From the IMG/VR virus record IMGVR_UViG_3300046820_000403, positions 1 through 55,042 of that record: 55,042 nt of DNA; one strand, written 5' to 3'. The stretch comes from a virus. Below, in pieces: positions 39,293 to 47,688 of the stretch. Within the stretch, counting starts at the first letter, position 1. Each line of letters begins with the position of its first letter. Made by a program: the position numbers and the translations under genes. The notes under the pieces are model-generated. The model saw only the letters and a list, made by a program, of their open reading frames with translations. It was not told the DNA's origin and did not search any database.

Positions 39293-40299
39293 ATTAGTTC
39301 TTTCTCTTTTAAATAATCTTCTATTGCTTGCATACCATGGGCTTTTGCTAAATCAGCCCAATCCTTAATGCCCTCAGCTAAATACTTCCTGGGTACATTA
39401 CAATAACCAAAGTCAAACATCTGTGTGATCTGTTGTGAATTCTCTACGCCTGTCACATCGCTATCAAATGATAATATCTGGCTAGCAGAATTAGTCTTGA
39501 TATACTCAACGTTCTCAGGAGAGAAACAACCTAGTCCCTCATTCTGTACAGCACAACTGCACGGAAAGAGTTTCTTCATCACCATATAGTCCTTCTTTGA
39601 TTTATTGATAAATGCTACGTCACATTGTTTTATATCCTCCTTACCATCCATAGTAGTGATGGGTACATTATTTGGTACCCACTTGCTACGTTTATCCTTT
39701 GCGTGTGGACGATATATCTTCCATCTGTCATCATACAGATAACCAAACCTAAGTTCGTCTAAAGGTGCAGGAAACAATTGCTTGTTTAGATAAACCTTAG
39801 ACACACTATAAACATTGTTAGCCTTGAGTTCATCTTCAGATATATGATACTGATTCCAATATGCCAACTCTTCATTAGTGAATCGTTTAACCGTCACCTG
39901 AATATTAGTGTATTGTTTTATACGAACTATAGGCTGTTTATACTCAGAGATGATACGTTTATACTCTTGAGTGTTTGTAGTTCTGGTCATGCCTAGTCCT
40001 AGGTCTCTGTCTATTATCTTGAGCGCTTCATCTAAGTTCACATTGAACAACAAGCGTACAAAATCAAAGCAAGAACCTCGTTTACTAGTGTCACCAAAGT
40101 CTATAAACGTGAGTCTACCGTGTTTATTACCTATAAGGAACGATGGATTACGCTCATTTCTAAACGGAGAATATGTAACTACATTAATCTGCCAATCAGT
40201 TCTTGGCATGTAATAGCGAAATATATCATACTCGCTAACTTTCTCAAGCAGCCTCTCTGGTTTTAGAGGAAGCTGTTTCTTCATTCCGTTTACTGGCAT
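39289..40299 (-). CDS. DNA primase (Toprim)
   Basis: 336 residues. TYSPFRNERNPSFLIGNKHG, FIDFGDTSKRGSCFDFVRLL and EALKIIDRDLGLG match the N-terminal part of phage primases; the CHC2 zinc cysteines are absent, as often in phages. The Toprim part has YMVMKKLFPCSCAVQNEG and LSFDSDVTGVENSQQI with the DxD metal motif. It makes RNA primers for the DnaB-type helicase/polymerase system encoded upstream. The ATG at 40299 is chosen because a longer reading frame would span a terminator hairpin; an ATG at 40284 is also possible. Confidence 0.85.
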   Translation of the reverse strand: MPVNGMKKQLPLKPERLLEKVSEYDIFRYYMPRTDWQINVVTYSPFRNERNPSFLIGNKHGRLTFIDFGDTSKRGSCFDFVRLLFNVNLDEALKIIDRDLGLGMTRTTNTQEYKRIISEYKQPIVRIKQYTNIQVTVKRFTNEELAYWNQYHISEDELKANNVYSVSKVYLNKQLFPAPLDELRFGYLYDDRWKIYRPHAKDKRSKWVPNNVPITTMDGKEDIKQCDVAFINKSKKDYMVMKKLFPCSCAVQNEGLGCFSPENVEYIKTNSASQILSFDSDVTGVENSQQITQMFDFGYCNVPRKYLAEGIKDWADLAKAHGMQAIEDYLKEKELI

Positions 40300-40318
40300 A
40301 TTGTTAGTTTTCGTAAAC

Positions 40319-40350
40319 GAGAGAGCCCAAACTAAAATAGAATGGGCTCT
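40319..40350 (-). terminator. Hairpin before the primase gene
   Basis: AGAGCCCA (40322-40329) pairs with TGGGCTCT (40343-40350), with a 13-nt loop; on the - strand CTCGTTTACG follows. The U run is weak, so partial termination or RNA processing between the candidate SSB and the primase is possible. Confidence 0.55.
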
Positions 40351-40378
40351 ACAACGCTCACGGTATTTAAACAACTAA

Positions 40379-41245
40379 TTAATAATCAGCTCCATCTGTA
40401 GAAATAACCTTACCGTTCTCAGGGCTATTCTCTGGATCATATAAAGACAACTCTTTGAACTCATAGATCCATCTACATCCTCCACTTTCAGATGTAACGT
40501 TTTTAACAAACTTCTCCCATGGCCAAGCACCTTTCTTATTAGCAATTCCTGCTAACACTGTAGTGTTTGTTAAATCAACCATACGCATGTTTCTTATAGA
40601 ATATCCTGGGAAGAATGCTTTAGGAAATATTTTCTGAGAAGATCTAGGTCCATCAGGTCCATCATATACACTAATAGCAGCCAATGCTCCTACAGTGATA
40701 GTCCACTCATGACCAATTAGATCCTTCCACTCTTTCAAGTTGCCCGAGATAACCTTCTTCCAATCAAGTTGTAATACAGCTTCTTCTTTCTTAAAGTCAA
40801 GCTTACCTAACCAAGTCTTTAAGAAGTGAACAAACTCAATCTCACCATCATATGCTTGACGATAGTCTCTACCATCTTTTAAGAAATATTGATTAAGAGT
40901 GTCTTCGCTACTAGCACAAGCGCTATCACCAATTGTGTTGATGAAATACTTACTACCTGTTTTTGCAATCTTCTTAACATCTCTCAGTTTAAACCATATC
41001 TGAAATATGTTCTTAGTCTTAACATCTTGAATGTGAACAACCACATTACACTTAGCTGTGCCGTCTGGTTCTGTCTCAAGATAGTTCAAAGACTTTTCTG
41101 TAGCCTCCCTTTGATAAATATCATAATACTCTTCTGCTGTAGGATTGATTCCTACTACTGTTCCTTCGAAATAACCGCTATACTTAGGGAAATTACCTGT
41201 TCCTGTACTAGCTGGTTTAACTTTTTCTTCTGCAAATAATGCCAT
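40379..41245 (-). CDS. Candidate phage single-stranded DNA-binding protein
   Basis: 288 residues. An N-terminal OB-like region (YSGYFEGTVVGINPTAEEYY, CNVVVHIQDVKTKNIFQIWF) is followed by a mixed domain with DWKKVISGNLKEWKDLIGHE and TITVGALAAISVYDGPDGP. The C-terminal tail is acidic and Gly/Pro-rich (LYDPENSPENGK), as in SSBs. It lies between the Sak4-like ATPase and the primase in a replication operon. The OB-fold call is by pattern and position only, so it may prove to be another replication accessory protein. Confidence 0.45.
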   Translation of the reverse strand: MALFAEEKVKPASTGTGNFPKYSGYFEGTVVGINPTAEEYYDIYQREATEKSLNYLETEPDGTAKCNVVVHIQDVKTKNIFQIWFKLRDVKKIAKTGSKYFINTIGDSACASSEDTLNQYFLKDGRDYRQAYDGEIEFVHFLKTWLGKLDFKKEEAVLQLDWKKVISGNLKEWKDLIGHEWTITVGALAAISVYDGPDGPRSSQKIFPKAFFPGYSIRNMRMVDLTNTTVLAGIANKKGAWPWEKFVKNVTSESGGCRWIYEFKELSLYDPENSPENGKVISTDGADY

Positions 41246-41259
41246 TTTCTTACGTTGTT

Positions 41260-41931
41260 TTAGTTATAATAATTGTCAATTGTTTCAGATACTAATTGTA
41301 GGTTGTTAGGGATCATTAGATCAACAAACATTCCGTCAGGACTCTTTGCTGGGAACTTACGATATCTATTAGTTACAAAGTGATACTTAGGTGAGCCATC
41401 TTTAGTCTCCTCAACGTAAGTGTAGAGAACCACAGTGAACAATCCTTCTAGATTGATTTGGTTATCTAACAACTTACCAGCTGTCTTGATCTTATAGACT
41501 ACCACCTCACCTGAATCCTCAACAGCTTCAGGATGTGTAAAATAGAATACCTTTAAGTCATCACGTAGTTTACGTGCCTCCCTAAATAATTCAACCATAT
41601 CTCTAGCCATGATTGAGAACTTCTCAAAGCCCTTCTCCATTGCACGAGATACCATGTTGAAACCCATGATGTAATTAGAATCTTCGATTACGATGTTTTT
41701 GATGTGCGGTGCCTTCTCAGAAATCACATGTAACAAACGTGTGATCTCTACTGCATCATCAATCTCTTTGTAGTTTTTCTTTTCTGTGTTATACAACTTC
41801 TCAGATCCTTTGAAAGGAAGCTCTTTCTTAGCCACGTTGATAATATACGTGGTAGCTGGATCCAAGTGCTTTACTGATGTGGATTTACCCGTACCAGTGA
41901 AGCCCACTACTCCAATTAGTTTACTTGCCAT
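41260..41931 (-). CDS. Sak4-like RecA-fold ATPase
   Basis: 223 residues. ASKLIGVVGFTGTGKSTSVK has a Walker A (GFTGTGKST); IVIEDSNYIMGFNMV is Walker B-like, and LKVFYFTHPEAVEDSGEVVV and NLEGLFTVVLYTYVEET match later motifs. The compact single domain and its place next to a candidate SSB and replication genes are typical of phage Sak4 recombinases (AAA_24 group). It probably anneals or pairs ssDNA with the SSB partner; the genome also has a RecA. Confidence 0.7.
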   Translation of the reverse strand: MASKLIGVVGFTGTGKSTSVKHLDPATTYIINVAKKELPFKGSEKLYNTEKKNYKEIDDAVEITRLLHVISEKAPHIKNIVIEDSNYIMGFNMVSRAMEKGFEKFSIMARDMVELFREARKLRDDLKVFYFTHPEAVEDSGEVVVYKIKTAGKLLDNQINLEGLFTVVLYTYVEETKDGSPKYHFVTNRYRKFPAKSPDGMFVDLMIPNNLQLVSETIDNYYN

Positions 41932-41964
41932 GATTTAGTTATTTATTAATTTTGTTATACTAAT

Positions 41965-43059
41965 TTACGGAATTTTATCAACATCAACAACTTTTATCTT
42001 GTCTTTGTCAAAGAATTCCAAGGCTTTATTCAACCACTTTTGCTCAATCGATTCATTGGTAGATATGATATAAATCTGTGCTTTCTTGTCTGGATTATTA
42101 TACTCCATAGCCATACATCTGTTTACCTTCTGAGCTAGATTTTCTGCATTGCTGTCAAAATAGTTTAGTACCACCTTGTTTAAGGGTTTGTATGTAACAC
42201 CTGTATTACCAATCTTGACAACAGCCATATGATTTCCTTCGCCTTCTGCAAACCTTTTGAAGCCCTCTTTGTCGGACGATTTGCTATGGTGAGAAGGGAT
42301 GTCTAAACTGTCTGCAATATCAGTAGTACCACAAAACACAAGTATACGCTCTTTACTATACTTGTTTAATATTGCCTTAGTCATCTTTAACTTAGCAATA
42401 CTTGATTGGATGAGTCTCATTCTCTTCAAGCGTAAGTGCATAGTGTCCTTACCTAGCTCTGATAATTGATCAATCACCCAACTACACGCGTCAAAATGTT
42501 TCTTCTCTGTTCTAGTCTTACCCTTAATCGTAATAGCTTTACTATTATCCAAAGGCACCTTAACAACAGTGATTTGATAGTCTACAATAACTCCTTCTTC
42601 TATTGCTTGCTGAATAGAATAGTTGGCTATAACAGGAAGACGTAAACGTTCCCATATCTCAGACTCTGTCCATGCAGACAATGTGCCTGTAAGGCCCAAC
42701 ACTTGCTTGTTAGTCTCAAGCAATTCTTCACAAGCTTCCACCTGGGCATCACTCAACAAATGTATCTCATCAATAATGACTAGATCAAACTCCTCTTGTC
42801 TATGCTTATGCAAAGATAGATGTGTTGTATAGGTGATGTTTGAATTGTTGTATCCACGTGCTTTAAAATCTTGTTCCCAAGAATCCTTGATTTTAACGTC
42901 AGGATAGGCGATTAGGATAGAAATATCACAATTCATTTTCTCCAAGATGTTAATTGTTGTGTAGATTTTGCCGAAGCGTGGACAGAGATTTAGGATACCC
43001 CATCTCTTCTGTAACCACACATCAGCAAACTCTTTCTGTCTCTGGTCTCTAAGGCTCAT
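41965..43059 (-). CDS. SF2 DNA helicase (UvsW-like)
   Basis: 364 residues. NLCPRFGKIYTTINIL is motif I, EFDLVIIDEIHLLSD motif II (DEIH), VLGLTGTLSAWTES motif III and, in the C-terminal domain, ILVFCGTTDIADSL, VVKIGNTGVTYKPL and NLAQKVNRCMAMEY are motifs IV-VI. The P-loop has Ile where Ser/Thr is usual (GKI rather than GKT/S). Related enzymes such as T4 UvsW remodel forks and recombination intermediates. It overlaps the upstream gene by 11 bp. Confidence 0.8.
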   Translation of the reverse strand: MSLRDQRQKEFADVWLQKRWGILNLCPRFGKIYTTINILEKMNCDISILIAYPDVKIKDSWEQDFKARGYNNSNITYTTHLSLHKHRQEEFDLVIIDEIHLLSDAQVEACEELLETNKQVLGLTGTLSAWTESEIWERLRLPVIANYSIQQAIEEGVIVDYQITVVKVPLDNSKAITIKGKTRTEKKHFDACSWVIDQLSELGKDTMHLRLKRMRLIQSSIAKLKMTKAILNKYSKERILVFCGTTDIADSLDIPSHHSKSSDKEGFKRFAEGEGNHMAVVKIGNTGVTYKPLNKVVLNYFDSNAENLAQKVNRCMAMEYNNPDKKAQIYIISTNESIEQKWLNKALEFFDKDKIKVVDVDKIP

Positions 43060-43384
43060 TGTTTAGTTCTTTAGATACTTGTTCTCTCATCTTACGTATT
43101 TTCTCATTTCTAATATCAATCTCTAACTGCAAATGAGCAATTTTCTTTTCAGATAGTTCAACTATAGATGGATATAACTCCTCTTCTCTAAATTGTTTAT
43201 TATGTTTATCCCATCTATAAGAAAACAAATCATACCAAGCAGGGGCGTTATTTACCTTATAGAGTACTGAAGAACGATGTTTACTAGCTGAGATATCCAA
43301 GTCTACAATTTTACCTTTTTCTATTGAATCGTAATAATCAAAGAAAACTGTATCTCCAACATTGTATTTAGTTTCTATTTTCAT
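43049..43384 (-). CDS. Hypothetical protein with barrel and coiled coil
   Basis: 111 residues. ETKYNVGDTVFFDYYDSIEK and GKIVDLDISASKHRSSVLYK form a small barrel; WYDLFSYRWDKHNKQF follows and the C-terminus is a charged helix (KKIAHLQLEIDIRNEKIRKM). Located between two helicases with overlaps on both sides, so an accessory replication role is possible. No family recognised. Confidence 0.55.
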   Translation of the reverse strand: MKIETKYNVGDTVFFDYYDSIEKGKIVDLDISASKHRSSVLYKVNNAPAWYDLFSYRWDKHNKQFREEELYPSIVELSEKKIAHLQLEIDIRNEKIRKMREQVSKELNNEP

Positions 43385-44448
43385 TATGGTTCTAAAAAGA
43401 ATGTTTTATTAACTACGGATTGATACTCATAATCACTCATGTCCTTAAGTCTTGGTAGCTCTTTGAACATACCTATCTGACCTAAGAAACCTAGTCCTAT
43501 GCGCACATCATCTTCACCATAGCTATTCTTGATTAGTCTTAAACTCCTGAAGTATTTAGCACCATGCTCATCCTTTAGCCTATCTATGTCATAACCACTA
43601 GGGTCAGCAACTTTATAGCGCATAGGATCAAATAATGCTAATACAACGTCCGCATCGTTCTGTGTACTAGAACTCTCTGCAAAGTCCTCAAGCTGAGGCT
43701 CTACATCACCATTCTTAATCCTGATAGGATTAGAAATGTCACGATTAAACTGACTCACTAGTACAGGACTATAGCCAAAGAAGTCACGAGCATATCGCAT
43801 CTCATCAGAGAGCTTATCGATAGCTTGTTTCTTGGTGGTCTGGTCCTTAGTGGTCTTAGTTAAACCGATGTGATCAACTACAACAAGAGTTATCTCATTA
43901 TCATGATGAGGGATATACACCTTGTTGAATTCATCAAGCTCCTCTATCACACCATTTTGCATAGCATGCTTATTAACTTGCTTAGCAATACCTATGGCGT
44001 TCTCTGGTCCACTGACGATTGTGATCACTTCATTCATCTCACCGATATAGTTCTCATATGTGAGAAACAAATCGTGTTGATCTTTGGTCATCTTATCTGT
44101 CCAGCCTAAAAGCTTAGGCACAGGTATAATAGTGCCATGGTCTAGGAATATCTTACGAGATATCCATTTGGCCATCTTATACGTACCACTACGCTCCATG
44201 GATCGATAGATGATCTTTAGCTTAATATCAGTGGTGTTCTTCTGTGATATGTACCAATCAAATGGATTGAGCACATATGCATCATCAATAAAACTAGTCT
44301 TCCCAGAACCTGTTAGGCCACCTACAAGGGTGTAAATAGACTTACGGATACCAATGTATCTATTAAGCCTATTAAACCCCATAGGTATACCACTGTTTCT
44401 ACCATCTAGGCCCAGCTGGACCTCTTTTGCCAAATCTTGAAAACTCAT
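43384..44448 (-). CDS. DnaB-type replicative helicase (RecA-like domain only)
   Basis: 354 residues. SIYTLVGGLTGSGKTSFIDD has the Walker A; IYRSMERSGTYKMAKWISRK is the H1a Glu region, EITLVVVDHIGLTKTT Walker B, and PVLVSQFNRDISN and FAESSSTQNDADVVLALF are motifs H3/H4. The usual N-terminal domain of DnaB is missing: residues 1-35 lead directly into the RecA core. It unwinds DNA as a ring ahead of the polymerase; the upstream gene is a likely loader. Confidence 0.85.
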   Translation of the reverse strand: MSFQDLAKEVQLGLDGRNSGIPMGFNRLNRYIGIRKSIYTLVGGLTGSGKTSFIDDAYVLNPFDWYISQKNTTDIKLKIIYRSMERSGTYKMAKWISRKIFLDHGTIIPVPKLLGWTDKMTKDQHDLFLTYENYIGEMNEVITIVSGPENAIGIAKQVNKHAMQNGVIEELDEFNKVYIPHHDNEITLVVVDHIGLTKTTKDQTTKKQAIDKLSDEMRYARDFFGYSPVLVSQFNRDISNPIRIKNGDVEPQLEDFAESSSTQNDADVVLALFDPMRYKVADPSGYDIDRLKDEHGAKYFRSLRLIKNSYGEDDVRIGLGFLGQIGMFKELPRLKDMSDYEYQSVVNKTFFLEP

Positions 44449-45074
44449 ATATCAGTCCCTCCTTTACTTATTGGTTTAGAAATCTCTATCTTATGTCCCT
44501 CTTTAATGAGTTCTATGAATGGCTCAAACGTGCGCTGATTTAGATATGTAAGAGTGTTCTGCAGAAAAGTCAGTCTATTCGTATTTGTTCTTAACGAATT
44601 CTCTTTCTTCTGCAAGACATCAAACTCTATTGCTGCAATCAAATCATCGGCTGTATAATCACCTTCATTGAGGATAGAATTAAACTTCACTTGGCAATCT
44701 TCTTTCTTAGCTCTAAATGCACGAGTACCTTGAAACTTTACACCATTATATGTAAACGTATCAGTGCCTGGATAAGCTTTCCACCATCTCTCAAAATCGT
44801 CTGCATTAGTCTTCACCTTAACAATCTTCTCTTCAGGAGCATCCTCGCTGAGAAAATTGATAAGGTTACGACCCATTAATGTTATCTTGTACTGTGGTGT
44901 GATGAGACCTTTCCTAAGGATTCCTTGTAAGATGATTTCTAGCTTTGCATTACCTAAGCATACTATGCCTAAGTTTGCTCCTTCTTCAGCTAGCTTCAAT
45001 AGAAAGATCATGTCAAGAGTGAAACCTAACCTCTGTAGTTCCTTAAAATGGAAGAGCGTTAACTTGACGTTCAT
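44445..45074 (-). CDS. Helicase loader/primosomal-type protein
   Basis: 209 residues. An N-terminal winged-helix-like part (HFKELQRLGFTLDMIFLLKL, KLEIILQGILRKGLITPQYK) precedes an acidic linker. The C-terminal motif DFERWWKAYPGTDTF, then RAFRAKKEDCQVKFNSILNE and TFLQNTLTYLNQRTFEPF, is the W..YP...A....TYLNQ.R pattern of phage replication-initiation and helicase-loading proteins. It overlaps the DnaB-type gene by 4 bp. The ATG at 45074 is chosen to limit overlap; one at 45131 is possible. Confidence 0.6.
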   Translation of the reverse strand: MNVKLTLFHFKELQRLGFTLDMIFLLKLAEEGANLGIVCLGNAKLEIILQGILRKGLITPQYKITLMGRNLINFLSEDAPEEKIVKVKTNADDFERWWKAYPGTDTFTYNGVKFQGTRAFRAKKEDCQVKFNSILNEGDYTADDLIAAIEFDVLQKKENSLRTNTNRLTFLQNTLTYLNQRTFEPFIELIKEGHKIEISKPISKGGTDI

Positions 45075-45318
45075 AATATTTAAGTAGTCTCCTATCTCCC
45101 TTAACAATAATGCTAGCAGGGATTGATTCATTTAGTTTTGCGTTTGCTTGAAGAACCTTAATAGTTTCTAGCTCAATAACATTCTCTTTTGAGCTCATAA
45201 AAGTTTCAATCTGAGCTTTACCAGGATCATTTAATGAGCTATAAAACTCTAACATTTCTTCTTGCAAATATACTAAATTCTTCTGGAATTCATGCTCCCA
45301 GTCAATTGTATGTATCAT
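45043..45318 (-). CDS. Hypothetical helical protein
   Basis: 91 residues: HTIDWEHEFQKNLVYLQEEM, LEFYSSLNDPGKAQIETFMS, then IKVLQANAKLNESIPASIIV and a basic end. Probably helical. TAATG overlap with the upstream gene, and its 3' part overlaps the helicase-loader gene by 32 bp. No family recognised. Confidence 0.5.
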   Translation of the reverse strand: MIHTIDWEHEFQKNLVYLQEEMLEFYSSLNDPGKAQIETFMSSKENVIELETIKVLQANAKLNESIPASIIVKGDRRLLKYYERQVNALPF

Positions 45319-45521
45319 TATTCTGTATCATTATAATTTTCATACTCTCTAAACTTTGGGTCCAAGGTGCGTCCTTCATTATCCCAATACTGTTCACATT
45401 TATCCCCCTCACGAGGTGATTCAGCAAAGATTGATTGTCTAAACTGATTCCACGGTGCTGTGTGCCTGTAGCACCTAAATTTAACAGGACATTTCATGTC
45501 CATACACATTGTTCCATCCAT
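45318..45521 (-). CDS. Small four-cysteine protein
   Basis: 67 residues with CMDMKCPVKFRCYRHTAPWN and EGDKCEQYW: Cys spacing and the CYRHTAP..Q.F....PR....CEQY pattern suggest a small metal-binding domain, common in Bacteroidota phages. TAATG overlaps on both sides. Function unknown. Confidence 0.65.
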   Translation of the reverse strand: MDGTMCMDMKCPVKFRCYRHTAPWNQFRQSIFAESPREGDKCEQYWDNEGRTLDPKFREYENYNDTE

Positions 45522-45679
45522 TATATTTGGTTTTTAATGTAAATGTAGTAACCAAAAGCTTTAATACGAGGCTTTACACCCAATAAGACATTTAATGGAA
45601 TATCCATCCAATCTTTATGATGCTTAATAATAAGCTTTCTACTACCAATTCTCATGATCAATCCTTTGTTATCACTCAT
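45521..45679 (-). CDS. Small hypothetical protein
   Basis: 52 residues: GLIMRIGSRKLIIKHHKDWM, then DIPLNVLLGVKPRIKAFGYY and IYIKNQI. Its ATG overlaps the upstream gene by 8 bp and its stop overlaps the next ATG. Beta-rich. No family recognised. Confidence 0.5.
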   Translation of the reverse strand: MSDNKGLIMRIGSRKLIIKHHKDWMDIPLNVLLGVKPRIKAFGYYIYIKNQI

Positions 45680-45884
45680 CGTTTTGTTGTTTAGGTGATT
45701 TAATCACTGCCCAGTGCGTGATTGAATTGTGATTATAGGCCCATCCAGAACCATTCCATTGCTCCCAATGAATCTTACCATCTTTTCTACATACTAGATA
45801 CTTACCATAAGACGTTGGTCTAGTAGATAAGTCGTTGAAGTCAAACTTAACCCAATGACTAAGTGCTATATCATTCATCATCAT
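45672..45884 (-). CDS. DUF551-like small protein
   Basis: 70 residues. WVKFDFNDLSTRPTSYGKYL, VCRKDGKIHWEQWNGSGWAY, then NHNSITHWAVIKSPKQQ. The P..YGKYLV.......W.G..W......ITHW..IP pattern resembles DUF551. ATG is repeated at the start (three in a row), so the exact start is open. Function unknown. Confidence 0.6.
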   Translation of the reverse strand: MMMNDIALSHWVKFDFNDLSTRPTSYGKYLVCRKDGKIHWEQWNGSGWAYNHNSITHWAVIKSPKQQNDE

Positions 45885-46110
45885 TATCTATATAATTGTT
45901 ATGTAATCTAACAAAGTGTTCAGCTAGTTCTTTGTTAAGTTCACCTGGACGTACTATTGTATAATCTTGTGCTACATTCCAGTCATCTTCTAAAAATGAA
46001 ATAGGTACGATAGGAACAATAGTTCTACACCAACATTCCTCACCTTGAATACAAGTATCTGTCTTCCACTTTACTTGTAATGATATTTCTTGCGCTTCTT
46101 CGTATGTCAT
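45871..46110 (-). CDS. Hypothetical acidic protein
   Basis: 79 residues: TYEEAQEISLQVKWKTDTCI, with CIQGEECWCRTIVPIVP (three Cys), then NVAQDYTIVRPGELNKELAE and an acidic end. ATGA-type overlaps with both neighbours. No family recognised. Confidence 0.5.
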   Translation of the reverse strand: MTYEEAQEISLQVKWKTDTCIQGEECWCRTIVPIVPISFLEDDWNVAQDYTIVRPGELNKELAEHFVRLHNNYIDNDDE

Positions 46111-46298
46111 TTTTCTTGTTGTTTAACTATGTTAAAATTATGTCCAACATAAGGCAATTTTGGATCATCTCCATAACCAAGAGTTTGTAATAAATCCTCT
46201 AGTTCTGAATCTGACAAATTGCCACATTGTAATGCGTAATCTAAAACAAGGGCAAGAGCTTGTGTCCTTGTTATATCAATTGTTGACTTCCATCCCAT
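46107..46298 (-). CDS. Hypothetical small protein
   Basis: 63 residues: GWKSTIDITRTQALALVLDY, ALQCGNLSDSELEDLLQTLG, then a polar end. Two predicted helices in a small domain (DITR.QA....L......SD.ELE..L..LG), a recurring phage pattern. Overlaps both neighbours. Confidence 0.55.
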   Translation of the reverse strand: MGWKSTIDITRTQALALVLDYALQCGNLSDSELEDLLQTLGYGDDPKLPYVGHNFNIVKQQEK

Positions 46299-46686
46299 TG
46301 TCTTGTTGTTTAGCTATTTCTATAAGTTTATCTATACAAGCATTCTCTGCTTCTTGATATATATCGTGATTAAAATTACCAACCTCAAAAGAACCATTTA
46401 TATTACAAACAGAATAAATCCATTTTATTGAGCCTTTGTACACATTACTTACTTCTACTATTTGGTATAATCCATATTTTTTTCTAAACCACCTAAATAC
46501 TTGTTGTTTAAGTGGAGCAAAAGTAAAATAACCTCCTTGTGTATCAGATATTTTTTTAATAACCAAAAAAGGATTTGGCACTTCTACATCTACATAATAA
46601 CCAAAACAAGGTTCATCAAACTTTAATCCCTTTAAGGATTTGGCTTGCTCATAAGTGACAAATTCTTTTTCTAAGTTATTTTCCAT
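46276..46686 (-). CDS. Conserved phage protein of unknown function
   Basis: 136 residues. TYEQAKSLKGLKFDEPCFGY followed by FAPLKQQVFRWFRKKYGLYQ is a pattern often seen in Bacteroidota phage proteins (LK.LGFDEPC.GYY, PL.QQ.FRWFREKY), with a C-terminal EAENACIDKLIEIAKQ helix. The ATG at 46686 is favoured over one 27 bp upstream because of the overlap. Function not known. Confidence 0.65.
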   Translation of the reverse strand: MENNLEKEFVTYEQAKSLKGLKFDEPCFGYYVDVEVPNPFLVIKKISDTQGGYFTFAPLKQQVFRWFRKKYGLYQIVEVSNVYKGSIKWIYSVCNINGSFEVGNFNHDIYQEAENACIDKLIEIAKQQDNGMEVNN

Positions 46687-46903
46687 AAGTTTCGTTGTAA
46701 TATTGTTCTGCATCTAATTTACATTCTATTCCATCAGTAATATTTGATACCCAGCATTTTACAAAAGCATCTTTTATCTGCTCTTTCTCCATTTGTTTGG
46801 CTTGTTCAAAAATATAATCGGGCAGACAAATTGCATCTTCAAGCCAATTCTTTAATTCTATTTCAAGCCATCCTACTGCCGTTTGTTTAGTTTCCATCTT
46901 CAT
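46676..46903 (-). CDS. Conserved small phage protein
   Basis: 75 residues: KQTAVGWLEIELKNWLEDAI, then IFEQAKQMEKEQIKDAFVKC and AEQYYNETYGK. The QTAV.WL...L, IFEQAK.MEK.QI..A and AE.YYNETY blocks recur in many Bacteroidota phages, usually beside the preceding type of protein. Function unknown. A second ATG lies two codons in. Confidence 0.7.
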   Translation of the reverse strand: MKMETKQTAVGWLEIELKNWLEDAICLPDYIFEQAKQMEKEQIKDAFVKCWVSNITDGIECKLDAEQYYNETYGK

Positions 46904-47135
46904 TATGTTTGACGTTATACCTTACTTTCCACTCTGGATTAAATCTATGAAAGGAATAGAACCCATTCACTGAGAACCGTGCTATCAGCTTACCATTACA
47001 TGATGTACAATATGTTGTAACAGCAGAAGAGTTGCCTGTTTGTTCAAACAACTCTTCTATCACTGATACATCCTGAACATCACCACAATGAAGACATTCC
47101 ATCTTGTCTTGTGTTAGTTTAGGCTTCTTAGGCAT
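46887..47135 (-). CDS. Zinc-ribbon-like small protein
   Basis: 82 residues. MECLHCGDVQDVSVIEELFE and TYCTSCNGKLIARFSVNGFY provide two CxxC knuckles about 30 residues apart, fitting a zinc ribbon. The basic N-terminus (PKKPKLTQDK) could contact nucleic acid. It overlaps the next gene by 17 bp. Function unknown. Confidence 0.6.
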   Translation of the reverse strand: MPKKPKLTQDKMECLHCGDVQDVSVIEELFEQTGNSSAVTTYCTSCNGKLIARFSVNGFYSFHRFNPEWKVRYNVKHNEDGN

Positions 47136-47136
47136 A

Positions 47137-47688
47137 TTAACAAGCGGCTATACCAAATATTACATACTCACCCTCTGTCTCTTGTGTAGAGTGTTTGTAT
47201 TTAATAGTGGCTACGTTAGGATCCTGATCAATAAGTTTCTTCTCCATACGAACGAACGTGGTGTCTTTTGTTTTCTCTGTGTGCTCACGAGCAAACTTAA
47301 CTGCATCACCTTTTGTTTTGAATGATTTCAACTGATGATCTTCCCATCCTGTATACACATTGTAACGAAGCTCCCATTTACTGGTACCTCTTACAAAGTT
47401 ATGATACACGGTTGTTTTGATCTTGTTATCATTCTTAACAGGTGCTTTCTCTTCAATAATGAAACAATCACGTTTACTGGCTCTATACAATAAGCTATTA
47501 ATAAACTCTTTCTTATTAAGAGAACCTCTTTTATACATTACTGTAACGTCATTATAACCATGACATGTACTTACTGTACCGTTATAGATATCATCACCAT
47601 ACTCAGTGATGGCTGTTTCTACAGCAAGAGTGAATGCTTCCTTAGCACTGCTTGCTCGTTGTCTAATGTAAAAATCTTGTGCTCCCAT
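47137..47688 (-). CDS. Hypothetical protein
   Basis: 183 residues. QDFYIRQRASSAKEAFTLAV opens with the S..EAF..AV pattern common in phage unknowns, then GTVSTCHGYNDVTVMYKRGS and WELRYNVYTGWEDHQLKSFK with TKGDAVKFAREHTEKT, and a beta-rich end. It is the first gene after a 300-bp regulatory gap. The end is strong in beta residues (EGEYVIFGIAAC). No family recognised. Confidence 0.55.
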   Translation of the reverse strand: MGAQDFYIRQRASSAKEAFTLAVETAITEYGDDIYNGTVSTCHGYNDVTVMYKRGSLNKKEFINSLLYRASKRDCFIIEEKAPVKNDNKIKTTVYHNFVRGTSKWELRYNVYTGWEDHQLKSFKTKGDAVKFAREHTEKTKDTTFVRMEKKLIDQDPNVATIKYKHSTQETEGEYVIFGIAAC

